This document shows, in pieces, positions 1 through 9,336 of a stretch of 64,000 nucleotides of DNA. Source of the DNA: Tetramitus jugosus (lineage: Eukaryota > Heterolobosea > Eutetramitea > Acrasida > Vahlkampfiidae); the NCBI GenBank assembly GCA_937625935.1, contig OW569344.1, forward strand, positions 310,001-374,000, given 5' to 3'. The notes beneath the pieces were generated by a model. The model ran no database searches, was not told the DNA's origin, and was given only the letters and a program-made list of their open reading frames with translations. Made by a program: the position numbers and the translations under genes. How positions within the stretch are numbered: the first letter of the stretch is position 1; the number at the start of each line of letters is the position of its first letter.

Positions 1-241
1 TGCTTCCTGCACCATCTGAGCAATATCGGTCTCTGAAACTTCCATTTCTAAGGGCACAAACAACAGAGTCAGTCCCATAACCACAAACAAACAAAATATC
101 ATTTATCATTGCAGAGTACTCACTTAATTGATTCACCACCTTTGATATCTCCTTGATTGTGATCTTTCCATCGCTATCTGTGTCAAATAAATCAAACACG
201 TTCTTCAGTTCCTTCTTCTCTTTGTTGGTTAGACCGACCAT
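1..241 (-). CDS. EF-hand calcium-binding protein, calmodulin/centrin-like (partial)
   Basis: Only the 5' part of this minus-strand gene is inside the window; it runs off the left edge. Exon 1 (241-124) starts at an ATG and encodes an EF-hand loop of the form D-x-D-x-D-G-x-I-x-x-x-E after a short helix. A GT-AG intron of 76 nt follows (123-48; donor GTGAGT, acceptor TTAG). Exon 2 resumes in frame at 47 with the start of the next helix. Spacing from the initiator Met to the first loop resembles calmodulin and centrin, and the protein should bind Ca2+. With so little sequence, calmodulin, centrin and calcineurin-B-type proteins cannot be separated. Confidence 0.75.
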   Translation of the reverse strand, partial: MVGLTNKEKKELKNVFDLFDTDSDGKITIKEISKVVNQLSEYSAMINDILFVCGYGTDSVVCALRNGSFRDRYCSDGAGS

Positions 242-361
242 TTTTTATTCTTCTTCGTTTCTTCTTTGTTTGGTGGCTGACCAATCCCCTGCGTCGCAAA
301 AAATTGTTGTGACGTTTGTGTGACAGATTCCTCCGCGGACTGCTTTTGGTGGTGTTTTGGT

Positions 362-2485
362 TCAGTTCCTCATCTTCTTGGCAGGAGCCCCGAATGTGAA
401 GTTGTTGTTTCTCGTAATTTTTCTTCTCTTGTGACTGATTGGTTCCTGGACAGTGCTCATTTTAGGAAACGTTTCATTGTAGTCAAACTCATCCAACATT
501 TCATCTCCTCTGTTCCCAACGACATTCATCGTATCTTGAGAGTGACACACTTCAAAATTCTCTTCAATTCTCTTTCTCTTGTTGTTCAACTTCTGATTCG
601 AAGAGGATTGATCAATGTTGGGGTAGTTGACCTTTGGTTCATGTAATCTTCCTTTCTTGATATTGGCTTCATTTGTTGCCTGTTGGGATTTGGCATTCAC
701 CACAGATTTCTGAGATACTCCAGATAAACTCAACTGAGGAGTACTACTGAGGGTACCAGAGGTCAAAATAGTTTCTTCAACAATTGGTTTTTGTTGGCTG
801 TTGGTACTCTGTGCTTGTCCTGCTGTTTGAGAAGAGTTTTCAATCTCGGGAGAAGAAGACTCATCATTGTCACCCATCGTACTACGACTGAACCACTCTG
901 CAACTTTTTTAAGCATTGCTTTGGACTTTGAACTTTGGATCACTGGTCTTCCTGTTCTTCGATTGGTCGACTTTCCCAAGAAACCATCATCATCCATTCT
1001 GTCAAGGAGCAACTTTGCCTGGTGAGCACTAATGTCCATCTTCTTTTGTAACTTTGAAGAAAAGACGTGTGTTTCGTTGAGACAAATGGACAATGCTTGA
1101 TAATACAATTCGTCTACTGAATTGGATTTCTTGGATGACTTGTGAGTAGGACTAATCTTGTTCTTGTGTTGGAATGAAGAAGCCAAGTGATCGAGCTCTA
1201 AACTATTCCTTCGTTTCTCAGAAGCTCTCTTTGAGCTATCCTACTCAAGTATGGTCGTGATATCAGGAGATCTTTCTTCGCTCTCTAGGTGAGTTTCATC
1301 CAGGGATACTTGTGTTTCTTGACTGTCCGTCATTTGAGAGCCAGTAGGACTATGGTTCATGTTGTTGTTGTTGTCCAATGTGGGCTGAGATTGTACTTGT
1401 TGAGAGAAATTCTCTTCCTCTCTTGTTGCCCTAGTTACTTCCTTGTGTTCCATCAATAGTGGATCATCGTCATAATCGAACAAGTTTTGAGCAGTTCGAA
1501 TCTTAACGTCCATGGCATGATAACTTGTAGCAATCTTACCCACTCGTAGTTTGATAAAGTCCTTTTCATAGCCCCGTGCCTCACTCTCGTCCACTGGTTT
1601 GAAGAATGGTGGTTCGTACTCGGCTGGAGTCACATGATCATAGTACAGCAACTTCATGGTAATGCAACGAGACTCAGGAATAGGCTTCAGTGTCTGAGAC
1701 AATGTAATCAGAGTTCTCAGTAGCATGACCATGGACTGGGTAATCTCTGTCTTGGTTTGACCCTTGTTGAACTGTTGTTGAACTCCAATTTTCTTACCAG
1801 AGGAAGATGTTTTAGAAATGTTGAGATGAACAGAGTTGTTGTTGTGCCCTTCATTTCTCTGGTTGGCACCATCACCATGGCTGTCATTGTTGTTGTTGTG
1901 TTGAGATGAGTTGGGATACGAGACATGGAACTCGTAGCTCTCAATCACCGAATCAAGACTGTCTCTAGAGTCCTTGCACACTGCAAACAATATTGTTTTG
2001 AGCTAAGATACAAAAAGAGAGAGTGTCGGTGAATTTCAATCTCCAAGTGTCAGTCAAACACATGAAGGAGGTGTTGTGACCATACATACATAACGTTTGT
2101 TCAGTGCATCAAACACTCCTTTTTCTAACCATTCAATCAATGTTCTTGACTCATCGTTATGAGCAATCAGAGACTTGATTTGGATACCAGAGATGGATTT
2201 ATCAGAAAAGCACCTGTGCACATGTGATGTGATCACTTGTGAGTCAGACTGGTGTGTTGATTTCGAATACAACAATATATTTGTGAGTACATACTCGTCA
2301 GGGAATAGGTTTCTGAGATAACAAATGGCAGATATGCCTGTTCTCATCAAGTTTCTGACAAGGGTCAATGATTCAGTCGCACTGATAGTTTCTGATCTTG
2401 TTGCTTGCTTTGATTGGTGTTGGGTGATAGTGAGCTGTTGAGTGATTGGATTACAATATACAAAAGAAGAAAATTTTGTATCCAT
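362..2485 (-). CDS. HOP1: HORMA-domain meiotic chromosome axis protein (Hop1/HORMAD/ASY1-like)
   Basis: Exon 1 (2485-2090) encodes the HORMA start, with the S-L-T-L-V-R-N-L and C-Y-L-R-N-L-F-P signatures. A GT-AG intron (2089-2003, donor GTATGT) joins it to L-K-T-I-L-F-A-V-C, completing a strand seen in HORMAD1, and the domain ends near R-V-G-K-I-A-T. The frame then reaches a TAG at 1243-1241, yet the same frame stays open from 1240 to 362. That stretch encodes a helix-turn-helix segment (Y-Y-Q-A-L-S-I-C to D-D-G-F-L), like the winged helix of Hop1/ASY1 proteins, then a basic tail. A 69-nt intron (1309-1241, GTATCC to GAGTAG, phase 0) would remove the stop and give about 655 aa; without it the protein is about 385 aa. 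Family role: binding meiotic axes and controlling recombination. The ATG at 2485 is the best start, but an upstream exon is not excluded. Confidence 0.82.
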
Positions 2486-2630
2486 TTACATACTGCTGTA
2501 GCCATCCTTTAGAATAGAATTGAGTTGGATTGTTTTTGTATTTTTCTCTTAGAGATTTTTCTTTTGTCGTCGAGATTTGTAGATTTTGGCGGCTGACAGC
2601 TTGATTTACAAAAAAACGGCGTTTTTATGT

Positions 2631-4622
2631 TCAAAAATATCGCGAGTTCTTCTTTGCTTGTTGCTTCTTGTTCGATGGTGCTTGTTTGTTCTGAGGAGCA
2701 GATTTCGTGGATTTCGGTATTGGTTTTGTATCTGGCTCAGACTCGTCGTCACTGACATCATCTTCGCTGTCCTCATCTTCCTCATCAGATTCGTCACGAT
2801 TGGCTGCATTGATTTGGAGAGTTTGTGTGATTAAAGCAAGAAGTTCCTTATTGGTTTGTTGCTGGGCAGTTCTCTGCTTCTTCAATTGTTCCAACTGTTC
2901 ATGCAGAGCCAATACTTCTTCTCGCAACTGCTTTTCATTCTCAGACGGTGCGTCAACCTTTCTCTTTTTTGGTGCTTGCTGACCATTGCTTGTCTGTTCA
3001 GCCAAGTGTCTCTCGACAACAGCACTGTGGAATCGATCAGATACGTTTGTTGTGATACCAAAGAGCGAAGAGGTTGCAATGTCTCTGAATCCAAGGTCAA
3101 CAGAGTCCAGAGGATTAGCAAGCACATCTAAAAAGGCAGAAGGAATATTTCTATCGGCATCAAACTCTGCATGATCAGTCAACATTTTCCAGTTGTCATC
3201 CAAGATGTTCAATTGAATCACAGAGCAACCATCTTCGTTTGCATCTTCAGGATCTTGAGTCTCTAATGTTTGATTACCAATCATTTGCTTCAACGGCTTC
3301 AATCTTCTATAGAGCGCTTCGCTCTTCTTCTTTTGATCACCCTTCACTGATCGTATCACATTCTCCTCATGATGGAAAGTTTGGAATTGAGCAAGTGATA
3401 GTGTCACAATCGTTGCACTGACAACACTAAAATCAGATGCAGAAGCATGCTTCTTGAAAGCAAAGAGAATTTGTTTCGACTCAGTGTCCCAAACTAAACA
3501 TTTTCCATCCTTTGATGATGTAACCATTTTAGTGCCATCTGCTGACAATGAAATATCAGTCACACTGTTTGTATGACCTCCATAAACGCAACAATAGTTT
3601 CGATTGTACTTGTTCTCGTTGCTATTCAATGAAGAAACATGCTCCACAGTCAAATTTCTTGCACCACCAATCATACCACTGCTCTCACTCACAAATGCGA
3701 TATTGTGACCAACAGAGAACTCTGCTTCCTCTGATTGACCATTGTTGTTACCGGTGCTGCTATATCCTACAATATCATCCACAAATTGAGGAACAAATGG
3801 ATAAATGTTCACTTGATAGACTCTACCGTTGGATCCACCCATGTACAAAAAGTGTTCAGAAGGATCCATGGAAGCAGACAGGATGGAACAAGGCACAACC
3901 ACACTGCACAGCTCTGATCCAGAGAACAAATCCCAAACCTTGCACGTTCTGTCCATTGACGTAGAAATCAACTTTGGTTGAGAGCCTCTTGTGCAGTGCA
4001 GACTCGTAATAGCCAACGAATGACTAGAAAAGGTGAACATGGGGTCCATTTTTCTGTTTGTCAACGTCTTGACATCCAAAAGAGTGGCCAAATTCCACAC
4101 GTGAATCACAGTGTCCTTTCCTCCCGTAATCAAAAAGCATTCTGATCCTTCAGAAACGCAACAAATGGCAGCAACTCCATTCAAATGAGCATCAAACATC
4201 TTAATCAACTGTCCAGAGTGAACATTCCATATAAAGACACGTCCATTCTCACTTCCACCAAACACAAATCCCGTATTGCTACCACTCGTACTGCTCAACA
4301 CTGAAATTTTTTCTTGTTGCGAGCAATTGTACATGGGTTGATTTCTTCTCGCATCATACATGCTAATGCTCGCTCTGTGTTCTTGAGCAGTGATCAGTGT
4401 TTGATATTGGGAGAGGTAGGTACTGGCGTGTTTGTTCTGTTGCGTATTGTTCTTGACAAGTGTGTTGTACAACTGACCACTCGTTATGTTCCAAATGTGT
4501 GTAATGCCATTGGTGTCGCTTGATATGCACGCTTCGACAATGTCATTCTCTAGGGATTCTTGATTGTACCGATGTTTGTTGCTGCTGTTGTTGTTGTTTG
4601 CGGTTTTGCTCGTTGTTGTCAT
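2631..4622 (-). CDS. WDR18: WD40 protein WDR18/Ipi3, Rix1 complex, ribosome biogenesis
   Basis: About 663 aa. The N-terminal part holds WD40 repeats with typical W-N or W-D ends (H-I-W-N-I-T-S-G, F-I-W-N-V-H-S-G, H-V-W-N-L-A, K-V-W-D-L-F-S-G, L-V-W-D-T-E-S-K). It ends in a coiled coil (E-E-V-L-A-L-H-E-Q-L-E-Q-L-K-K-Q) and an acidic/basic tail. Repeat spacing and the terminal coiled coil match WDR18/Ipi3, which works with Rix1/PELP1 and Ipi1/TEX10 in 60S subunit maturation. The family normally has no such acidic tail. The first in-frame ATG is at 4622. The frame is open without ATG to 4712, and another frame has an ATG near 4723 that could be a short 5' exon, so the N-terminus is uncertain. 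Confidence 0.83.
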   Translation of the reverse strand: MTTTSKTANNNNSSNKHRYNQESLENDIVEACISSDTNGITHIWNITSGQLYNTLVKNNTQQNKHASTYLSQYQTLITAQEHRASISMYDARRNQPMYNCSQQEKISVLSSTSGSNTGFVFGGSENGRVFIWNVHSGQLIKMFDAHLNGVAAICCVSEGSECFLITGGKDTVIHVWNLATLLDVKTLTNRKMDPMFTFSSHSLAITSLHCTRGSQPKLISTSMDRTCKVWDLFSGSELCSVVVPCSILSASMDPSEHFLYMGGSNGRVYQVNIYPFVPQFVDDIVGYSSTGNNNGQSEEAEFSVGHNIAFVSESSGMIGGARNLTVEHVSSLNSNENKYNRNYCCVYGGHTNSVTDISLSADGTKMVTSSKDGKCLVWDTESKQILFAFKKHASASDFSVVSATIVTLSLAQFQTFHHEENVIRSVKGDQKKKSEALYRRLKPLKQMIGNQTLETQDPEDANEDGCSVIQLNILDDNWKMLTDHAEFDADRNIPSAFLDVLANPLDSVDLGFRDIATSSLFGITTNVSDRFHSAVVERHLAEQTSNGQQAPKKRKVDAPSENEKQLREEVLALHEQLEQLKKQRTAQQQTNKELLALITQTLQINAANRDESDEEDEDSEDDVSDDESEPDTKPIPKSTKSAPQNKQAPSNKKQQAKKNSRYF

Positions 4623-4975
4623 AGTGGTGGTGGTGGTGTTCGTTGTGGTCGGTGTTGTGTGTATGGACGACGTTCGTTGCTCTTTTGCTTTTTTCAATAA
4701 GACAGCAAGCAAAAATGAGCTCCATGCCCTGTTTTTGTTGAAGGTTCTGTGTGAAAAGTGAACATGTTGGCGGAGAAAAATTGACCAAAACTTGAATGCT
4801 CAGTAGTTATGTGAGATGGTTGTTTTGTCGTCACTAATCGTCAGCAGCAAAACAGGCATGTTTATATTGTGTTTTTTCATCATTAGCGCTAAAGGGATGC
4901 TTGTAACTTGTTATTGGACATGTTGAATTGTGCCAAAGATTAATTTGGTTCTAGTTTTTTGAGGGTTCAAATTTT
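4623..4975. other. Upstream region of WDR18 and 3' flank of the next gene
   Basis: This gap of about 350 bp holds a (CAA/GTT) and (ACC/GGT) repeat stretch that is open in two minus-strand frames. One frame carries an ATG near 4723 followed by about 60 codons ending in Gln and His runs. It could be an extra 5' exon of WDR18 or leader sequence. I see no other gene, RNA or repeat. Confidence 0.4.
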
Positions 4976-6981
4976 TTACCAATGATAGTGAAACACCAAG
5001 TTGCTCACGTTCATTCCTCCCCATTCAACCACAGTAAGCCCATCTCGATTAAACACTGTATCCTGAGGTGCAGGTGCAAGCTTGGTCGATGAGAGTTCTG
5101 GAAGCTGGGCTAGAGGTTGATCACAACCCGCGAAGAGCATGAACACTCGAAGGCAATTTTGATAGGCTGGCTGTGTCGTAAGAGGGGCAGAATCTGTGTA
5201 GGTCTTGTCTATGAATTGAATGTAACTAAACTCGTGCTTGTTCAGAATGGGCAACCAGTACGTTATAAAATCTTGTATCTCATTATCAATCATGCCCAAA
5301 GCAACGAGCGATTCCTCTAAATAAGAAACAAGAGCAGTGGCAGCAACTAGTGCCGCTGAACGCTTCGTAAATTGGTAAAGAAGATGAATTAGTCTCTGTT
5401 GTTGTACATCCCCCTCCCAGAATAAATAGCGGTACGAGTTATCATCTTTTGTTATGTCCCAACTAACTGATATGTTGGGATGCACTAACGAAGGGAGTGG
5501 ATACAAATGGGATGAAGAAGAATCCCATCAAATGCTAGAGTCACCCGAACCGAAACATGAGGCTCTTCCGAGTACACATAGATGACAGGTTTGTGATGCT
5601 TTCCTCTGCTTGTCGTGATAGTTATGACATTGGCTCTAGTCATAGTTGGCACTATGATCTTTTGATCTACAAAATCACCTCTTGTTAGCACATGATCCGT
5701 GCTAAGATCAAACGGAGTGTCGATGGTATAACTAAGTAAATGTTGCACACTATCAGACTCGTCTACCAATTCTCTTTCAGTATCCGTGGTGATACAAACC
5801 AAGTAATCATTCACTATTGTCGTGTCCGATTTAACTCTCAACGCTTGAGCAAAAGCTTAATCCATTGTGTTAGTAACTGCTGGACAAAGCACTGCATATC
5901 CAACTAATGACTTACTTTCTCTCAGTAACAAGTTAAGGAACAATACATCAACATAAAGCGACAAGTATTCACTTTTTTGATAGTGACTCAGGAGAATGAT
6001 CTTCTCTAGAGTTTGTGTTGATCCTCTTGGACTACCATTGAACGAATCTTCAGAGAGCAAATGTTAGCTTCACGGAATGGAACAAAGTGCAAACATGCCA
6101 CCATACCTAACGAACTCAAATTAGCTAAAATATTGGTACAGCAGTGTATCAGCTCATAGGAGAAAGAATCTTTGTCGAACTTCTTCTTTGCTATAGGGAT
6201 ATGAAACACAACATTCTTTCTATCTATGAAATCACCGATGATCTTGACAATGACACTAAACTCCTCACTACATTGATACAAATCTAAAGGATCCAACGTG
6301 AGAAAAGAGAAGTATCGCTTGACAAAAGTCATTCAAGTACTAACCACTTGATGATAATCTGGCAATAATTCTTAGACAACTGAGTTGTTTTTGTTTGGTT
6401 TCTTCGAACTGATAACTATCCTCCTTCGACACCTCCATCAAATATGTAAGAACAATTTTATCAGCACGATGATGGAATAGCGTCAAATGAGAATCCGGGA
6501 AACTCGCAAGAGTTGCAAGTAAATTCGAGAACATAACAATCGAGTCAAGCTGATCTCTAGCAAGATTGCCAAGATCGAAAATACTCAACGACTCACTCCA
6601 GTTCATATACTTGAGTATTTCCTCTCTGTACTTATCCACGGTTGCTAAAATGCACAATTTACTCATCAACACTTGCATATGAGACGAACCATTCACCGTT
6701 CGCCATATTTCGTCCATATCCTTCCTTAAACTCTCCATCTGATAGTGAAATAGATCATATTCCTTCAAAATTTTCCAAAACTCTCTCGGATCAATCTGAA
6801 AGTAGTCAAAATACAGCTCGTACTTGTCTGACAGCTCTTCATTTGTCTCTTCCAAGTACTTCTTAATCTTGTCTCTCTGTGTGAGCTCTCGTCTGAGTTC
6901 AATGTTTCGACTCTTTTGGTCATTGTTTTTCTCCTCCATCTTTTCGAAGGTGAACTCAAAGTTATCGATAGATGCAATCAC
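4976..6981 (-). CDS. Helical-repeat protein with bacterial-type C-terminal domain ending in V-V-E-W-G-G
   Basis: Four exons joined by three very uniform introns: 6344-6284 (61 nt, GTTAGT...TTTAG), 6106-6048 (59 nt, GTATGG...GAAG) and 5915-5856 (60 nt, GTAAGT...TTAAG, with a TACTAAC box). Each join restores frame and removes stops. The first two-thirds is helical: a charged coiled coil, then armadillo-like helices (L-R-I-I-A-R-L-S-S-S, I-L-A-N-L-S-S-L). The C-terminal part has K-P-V-I-Y-V-Y, Y-R-Y-L-F-W-E-G, I-Q-D-F-I-T-Y-W-L-P, L-R-V-F-M-L-F and L-T-V-V-E-W-G-G, an order I recall from uncharacterised bacterial proteins. Within 5485-5530 the frame changes by one base with no room for an intron. 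Adding one base makes the exons sum to 609 codons. The frame opens at 6981 with GTG, so a short upstream exon (ATG near 7070) is likely. Function unknown. Confidence 0.68.
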
Positions 6982-7159
6982 AAAGCTGTCTGCGAGTGAT
7001 GGGTCTGCATGTTCAGCAGTGGTGCATACGTTCTTGTTCCTGAACTTTTTCTTCCTGCTTTCTTCTTTTCATTCTGGGTGTCAGAGCTCTGACTGAACGT
7101 TTCTGTCCATCAACCTCCGTCAGCCAGAATTGCTCCAGATCCAGAATGAACCTTCAACC

Positions 7160-8128
7160 ATGGTATGTCGGGATGATCATTTTCGGCGACTCAACCGACT
7201 TTACAACGAAAAATTTTGCCTCGAAAAAAAAGCACGAAATTTTGTTTCGGCGCCCAACCCAAACACGAAAAAAGAACAGAACTCCCGCCTCTACAGCAAC
7301 ATGACATCAGGAACAACTCAACAACTGCAACGACTGGGACGAGAAAGTGCAATTAGTAGCTCGTCTACTCTATTTCATCAATTTGCAGAACAAAAGAACC
7401 GTCTGCCCTACTTTCTCGATCACAGCCACTTTTTCACATTTGATCCATTCTCTCAACAACACTTTATTCAACAAAACTCTCACTTGCTGCTTCCTGAACA
7501 GCTCTACCTTGAGATTGATCAAGGCGTGTGCTTTGCATTGTGCATGCACTGGGCTAATGCAGTATCAGAACAAAATTGTGGTCTCTACCATGAAAGAGAC
7601 ACAATGGATCAGTTTTCAAGCGGTGAAAGCACTACAATGACCAAGAGCAGATATCCTGAACATTGGAGCAATGAATTATTCTTCATGGAATGTGTTTCAT
7701 TGCAAATGGAGGCACAAAAATATACAATGTATGAACTGAGACTACTGTTTCAGAAGATGAAGTTTCGACCTGCCAATCGGTTCTCTATTGTTCAGAATGT
7801 GGGAGAACTTTCGAATGAAAACTCTCGGCTCATTCAATTCTTGAGCTGTGATACATATGGGGTCGATCGATTTTTGTTGATCTTTCTCAGTGGCTCACAG
7901 GGTGGTCATGTGATTTGTGTTGCTCGGTTGGATCGCCAGATTGCAGTGTTTGATCCCAATGAAGGAACAGTTTCTTTCTTTTATCAATTTGCACAACAAC
8001 ACGCACGCGGTGCGTATGACATTGGTAAACTGATTCAAGCACATTGCTCGAGCTATGAAATGTATGAAGATATTGGTTTGTGTGAATTTGTTGGAATGAG
8101 AAATTCAAAAATGAAGGCAGCAAGGTAG
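7160..8128 (+). CDS. Papain-like cysteine protease, C58 (YopT/AvrPphB) type
   Basis: 322 aa from the ATG at 7160; the frame opens 30 nt earlier only with TTG. It carries the triad pattern of clan CA peptidases of the C58 type: Cys124 in Q-G-V-C-F-A-L-C-M-H-W, His250 in S-Q-G-G-H-V-I-C-V-A and Asp265 in V-F-D-P-N-E-G. The His-to-Asp spacing of 15 residues and the following F-D-P-N-x-G fit the family. C58 enzymes are best known as bacterial effectors that cut membrane-anchored host proteins. Residues 1-60 are basic and look disordered. There is no signal peptide or membrane segment. The gene diverges from the VEWGG gene and probably shares a short promoter region with it. Substrate unknown; fold assignment is from motifs only. 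Confidence 0.72.
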   Translation: MVCRDDHFRRLNRLYNEKFCLEKKARNFVSAPNPNTKKEQNSRLYSNMTSGTTQQLQRLGRESAISSSSTLFHQFAEQKNRLPYFLDHSHFFTFDPFSQQHFIQQNSHLLLPEQLYLEIDQGVCFALCMHWANAVSEQNCGLYHERDTMDQFSSGESTTMTKSRYPEHWSNELFFMECVSLQMEAQKYTMYELRLLFQKMKFRPANRFSIVQNVGELSNENSRLIQFLSCDTYGVDRFLLIFLSGSQGGHVICVARLDRQIAVFDPNEGTVSFFYQFAQQHARGAYDIGKLIQAHCSSYEMYEDIGLCEFVGMRNSKMKAAR

Positions 8129-8185
8129 ATTCCTTGCACAATGACGCGATCGTACATCACCATGTAATCACCTGAAGGAATAGCT

Positions 8186-8217
8186 CTCGTGCTCTAGGTT
8201 CCTTTGAGCAGCACGAG
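8186..8217. other. Inverted repeat in the 3' flank between convergent genes
   Basis: CTCGTGCT (8186-8193) and AGCACGAG (8210-8217) form a perfect 8-bp stem around a 16-nt loop. It lies in the 280-bp gap between the C58 protease stop and the QDPR stop. It could be a 3'-end RNA hairpin; no gene was seen in this gap. Confidence 0.35.
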
Positions 8218-8408
8218 CATTTGGAATATTGGTCCGCGGCAATGAAGATAGGAGCCATCATTCATATCTTGATAGACCAACCCAATTAATACCCTGTCTC
8301 CAACGTCTTTCAATCAATAGTCTTGGTTGTTGGCGATTGTAATAAGATAGATATGGGTAATGCAATATCAATTTTATAAAATATTTCGAGCTGAAATCCA
8401 TTATTAAT

Positions 8409-9104
8409 TTATTCTTCAGTCCAGGTTGTGTGATTATCTTTTGTTACAATCTTGATCAATGATCCATTTGAAGGTCGAGAAACAGGATGGGAGGCCCAAT
8501 CGAACAACTTGCCGCTGACCTCATCTAACTTTGTCCAGTTATTGAAGTTGGCATTGGGCATGCCCGATCTGTTCATTTCAGTATCTAAAATAACAGGCAT
8601 AATACCAGTAACGGTCGTATTGGTAGGCAGTCCAGAATCCTTTGCTGCCAAACTCTTCACCAAGTGATGCACAGCAGACTTAGCAACACCATAGGCAATC
8701 ATTCCTGGAGTAGGATGAATCGCACCGGCTGCTCCTGGCAAAACCAATAAGCCTCCTTCTTTCATATATCTACTTGCGATCTGTGCACTCAAGACAGACG
8801 TTTGTACGCTAGACTTCCACATCATGTCAGTGTCATCGATCAGGCTATCAGAGGCGGCGTTACCTCCGACCCATCCTCCAGCAACACAAATCACTGCATC
8901 ATATTTGTATTGAGAAACTTGTTGATCAACAGCTTGCGCCTGTTGCTTCCATGATAATTCCTGAGGGACGACAATGGAAAGGGCTGCATCACTGTTTGCA
9001 GCACGATCAATGCAGACGGTGGACCATGCTTTGTTATTGAAGAATTTGACTAAATTTTGGCCTAATGCTCCCTTTCCGCCATAGATTAGAACTCTGGATG
9101 CCAT
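8409..9104 (-). CDS. QDPR: Dihydropteridine reductase (quinoid), SDR family
   Basis: 231 aa. The protein starts at the ATG at 9104 with a Rossmann strand and the nucleotide loop I-Y-G-G-K-G-A-L-G, as in QDPR. It has C-V-A-G-G-W-V-G-G-N-A, the S-x(n)-Y-x-x-x-K active site (Y-G-V-A-K-S-A-V) and the G-I-M-P-V-I-L-D-T-E-M-N-R segment. Family role: NADH-dependent reduction of quinonoid dihydrobiopterin back to tetrahydrobiopterin, which supports aromatic amino-acid hydroxylases. It is cytosolic and of normal length. The frame upstream of 9104 is open but has no ATG. The start faces DRG1 across about 230 bp. Confidence 0.93.
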   Translation of the reverse strand: MASRVLIYGGKGALGQNLVKFFNNKAWSTVCIDRAANSDAALSIVVPQELSWKQQAQAVDQQVSQYKYDAVICVAGGWVGGNAASDSLIDDTDMMWKSSVQTSVLSAQIASRYMKEGGLLVLPGAAGAIHPTPGMIAYGVAKSAVHHLVKSLAAKDSGLPTNTTVTGIMPVILDTEMNRSGMPNANFNNWTKLDEVSGKLFDWASHPVSRPSNGSLIKIVTKDNHTTWTEE

Positions 9105-9336
9105 GATGTTTTCGATGATTAATAATTGATCAGATCTGTGTTGTCTATTTTTTCGAGCCAAGAGAAAAAATCGATTGAATCCTGCACTTTGTAATAGAGT
9201 TGTAACATTTTTCCGCCAATTTTTCCACACCAAAAAATTTGTTGCGACTCAAAAAAAAGTCTTTCACAATCAAAATTGACACACAAGAGAAGACTCGCAC
9301 TTTCACGAAACCACAACTTTGAACACTTTTTGAACA

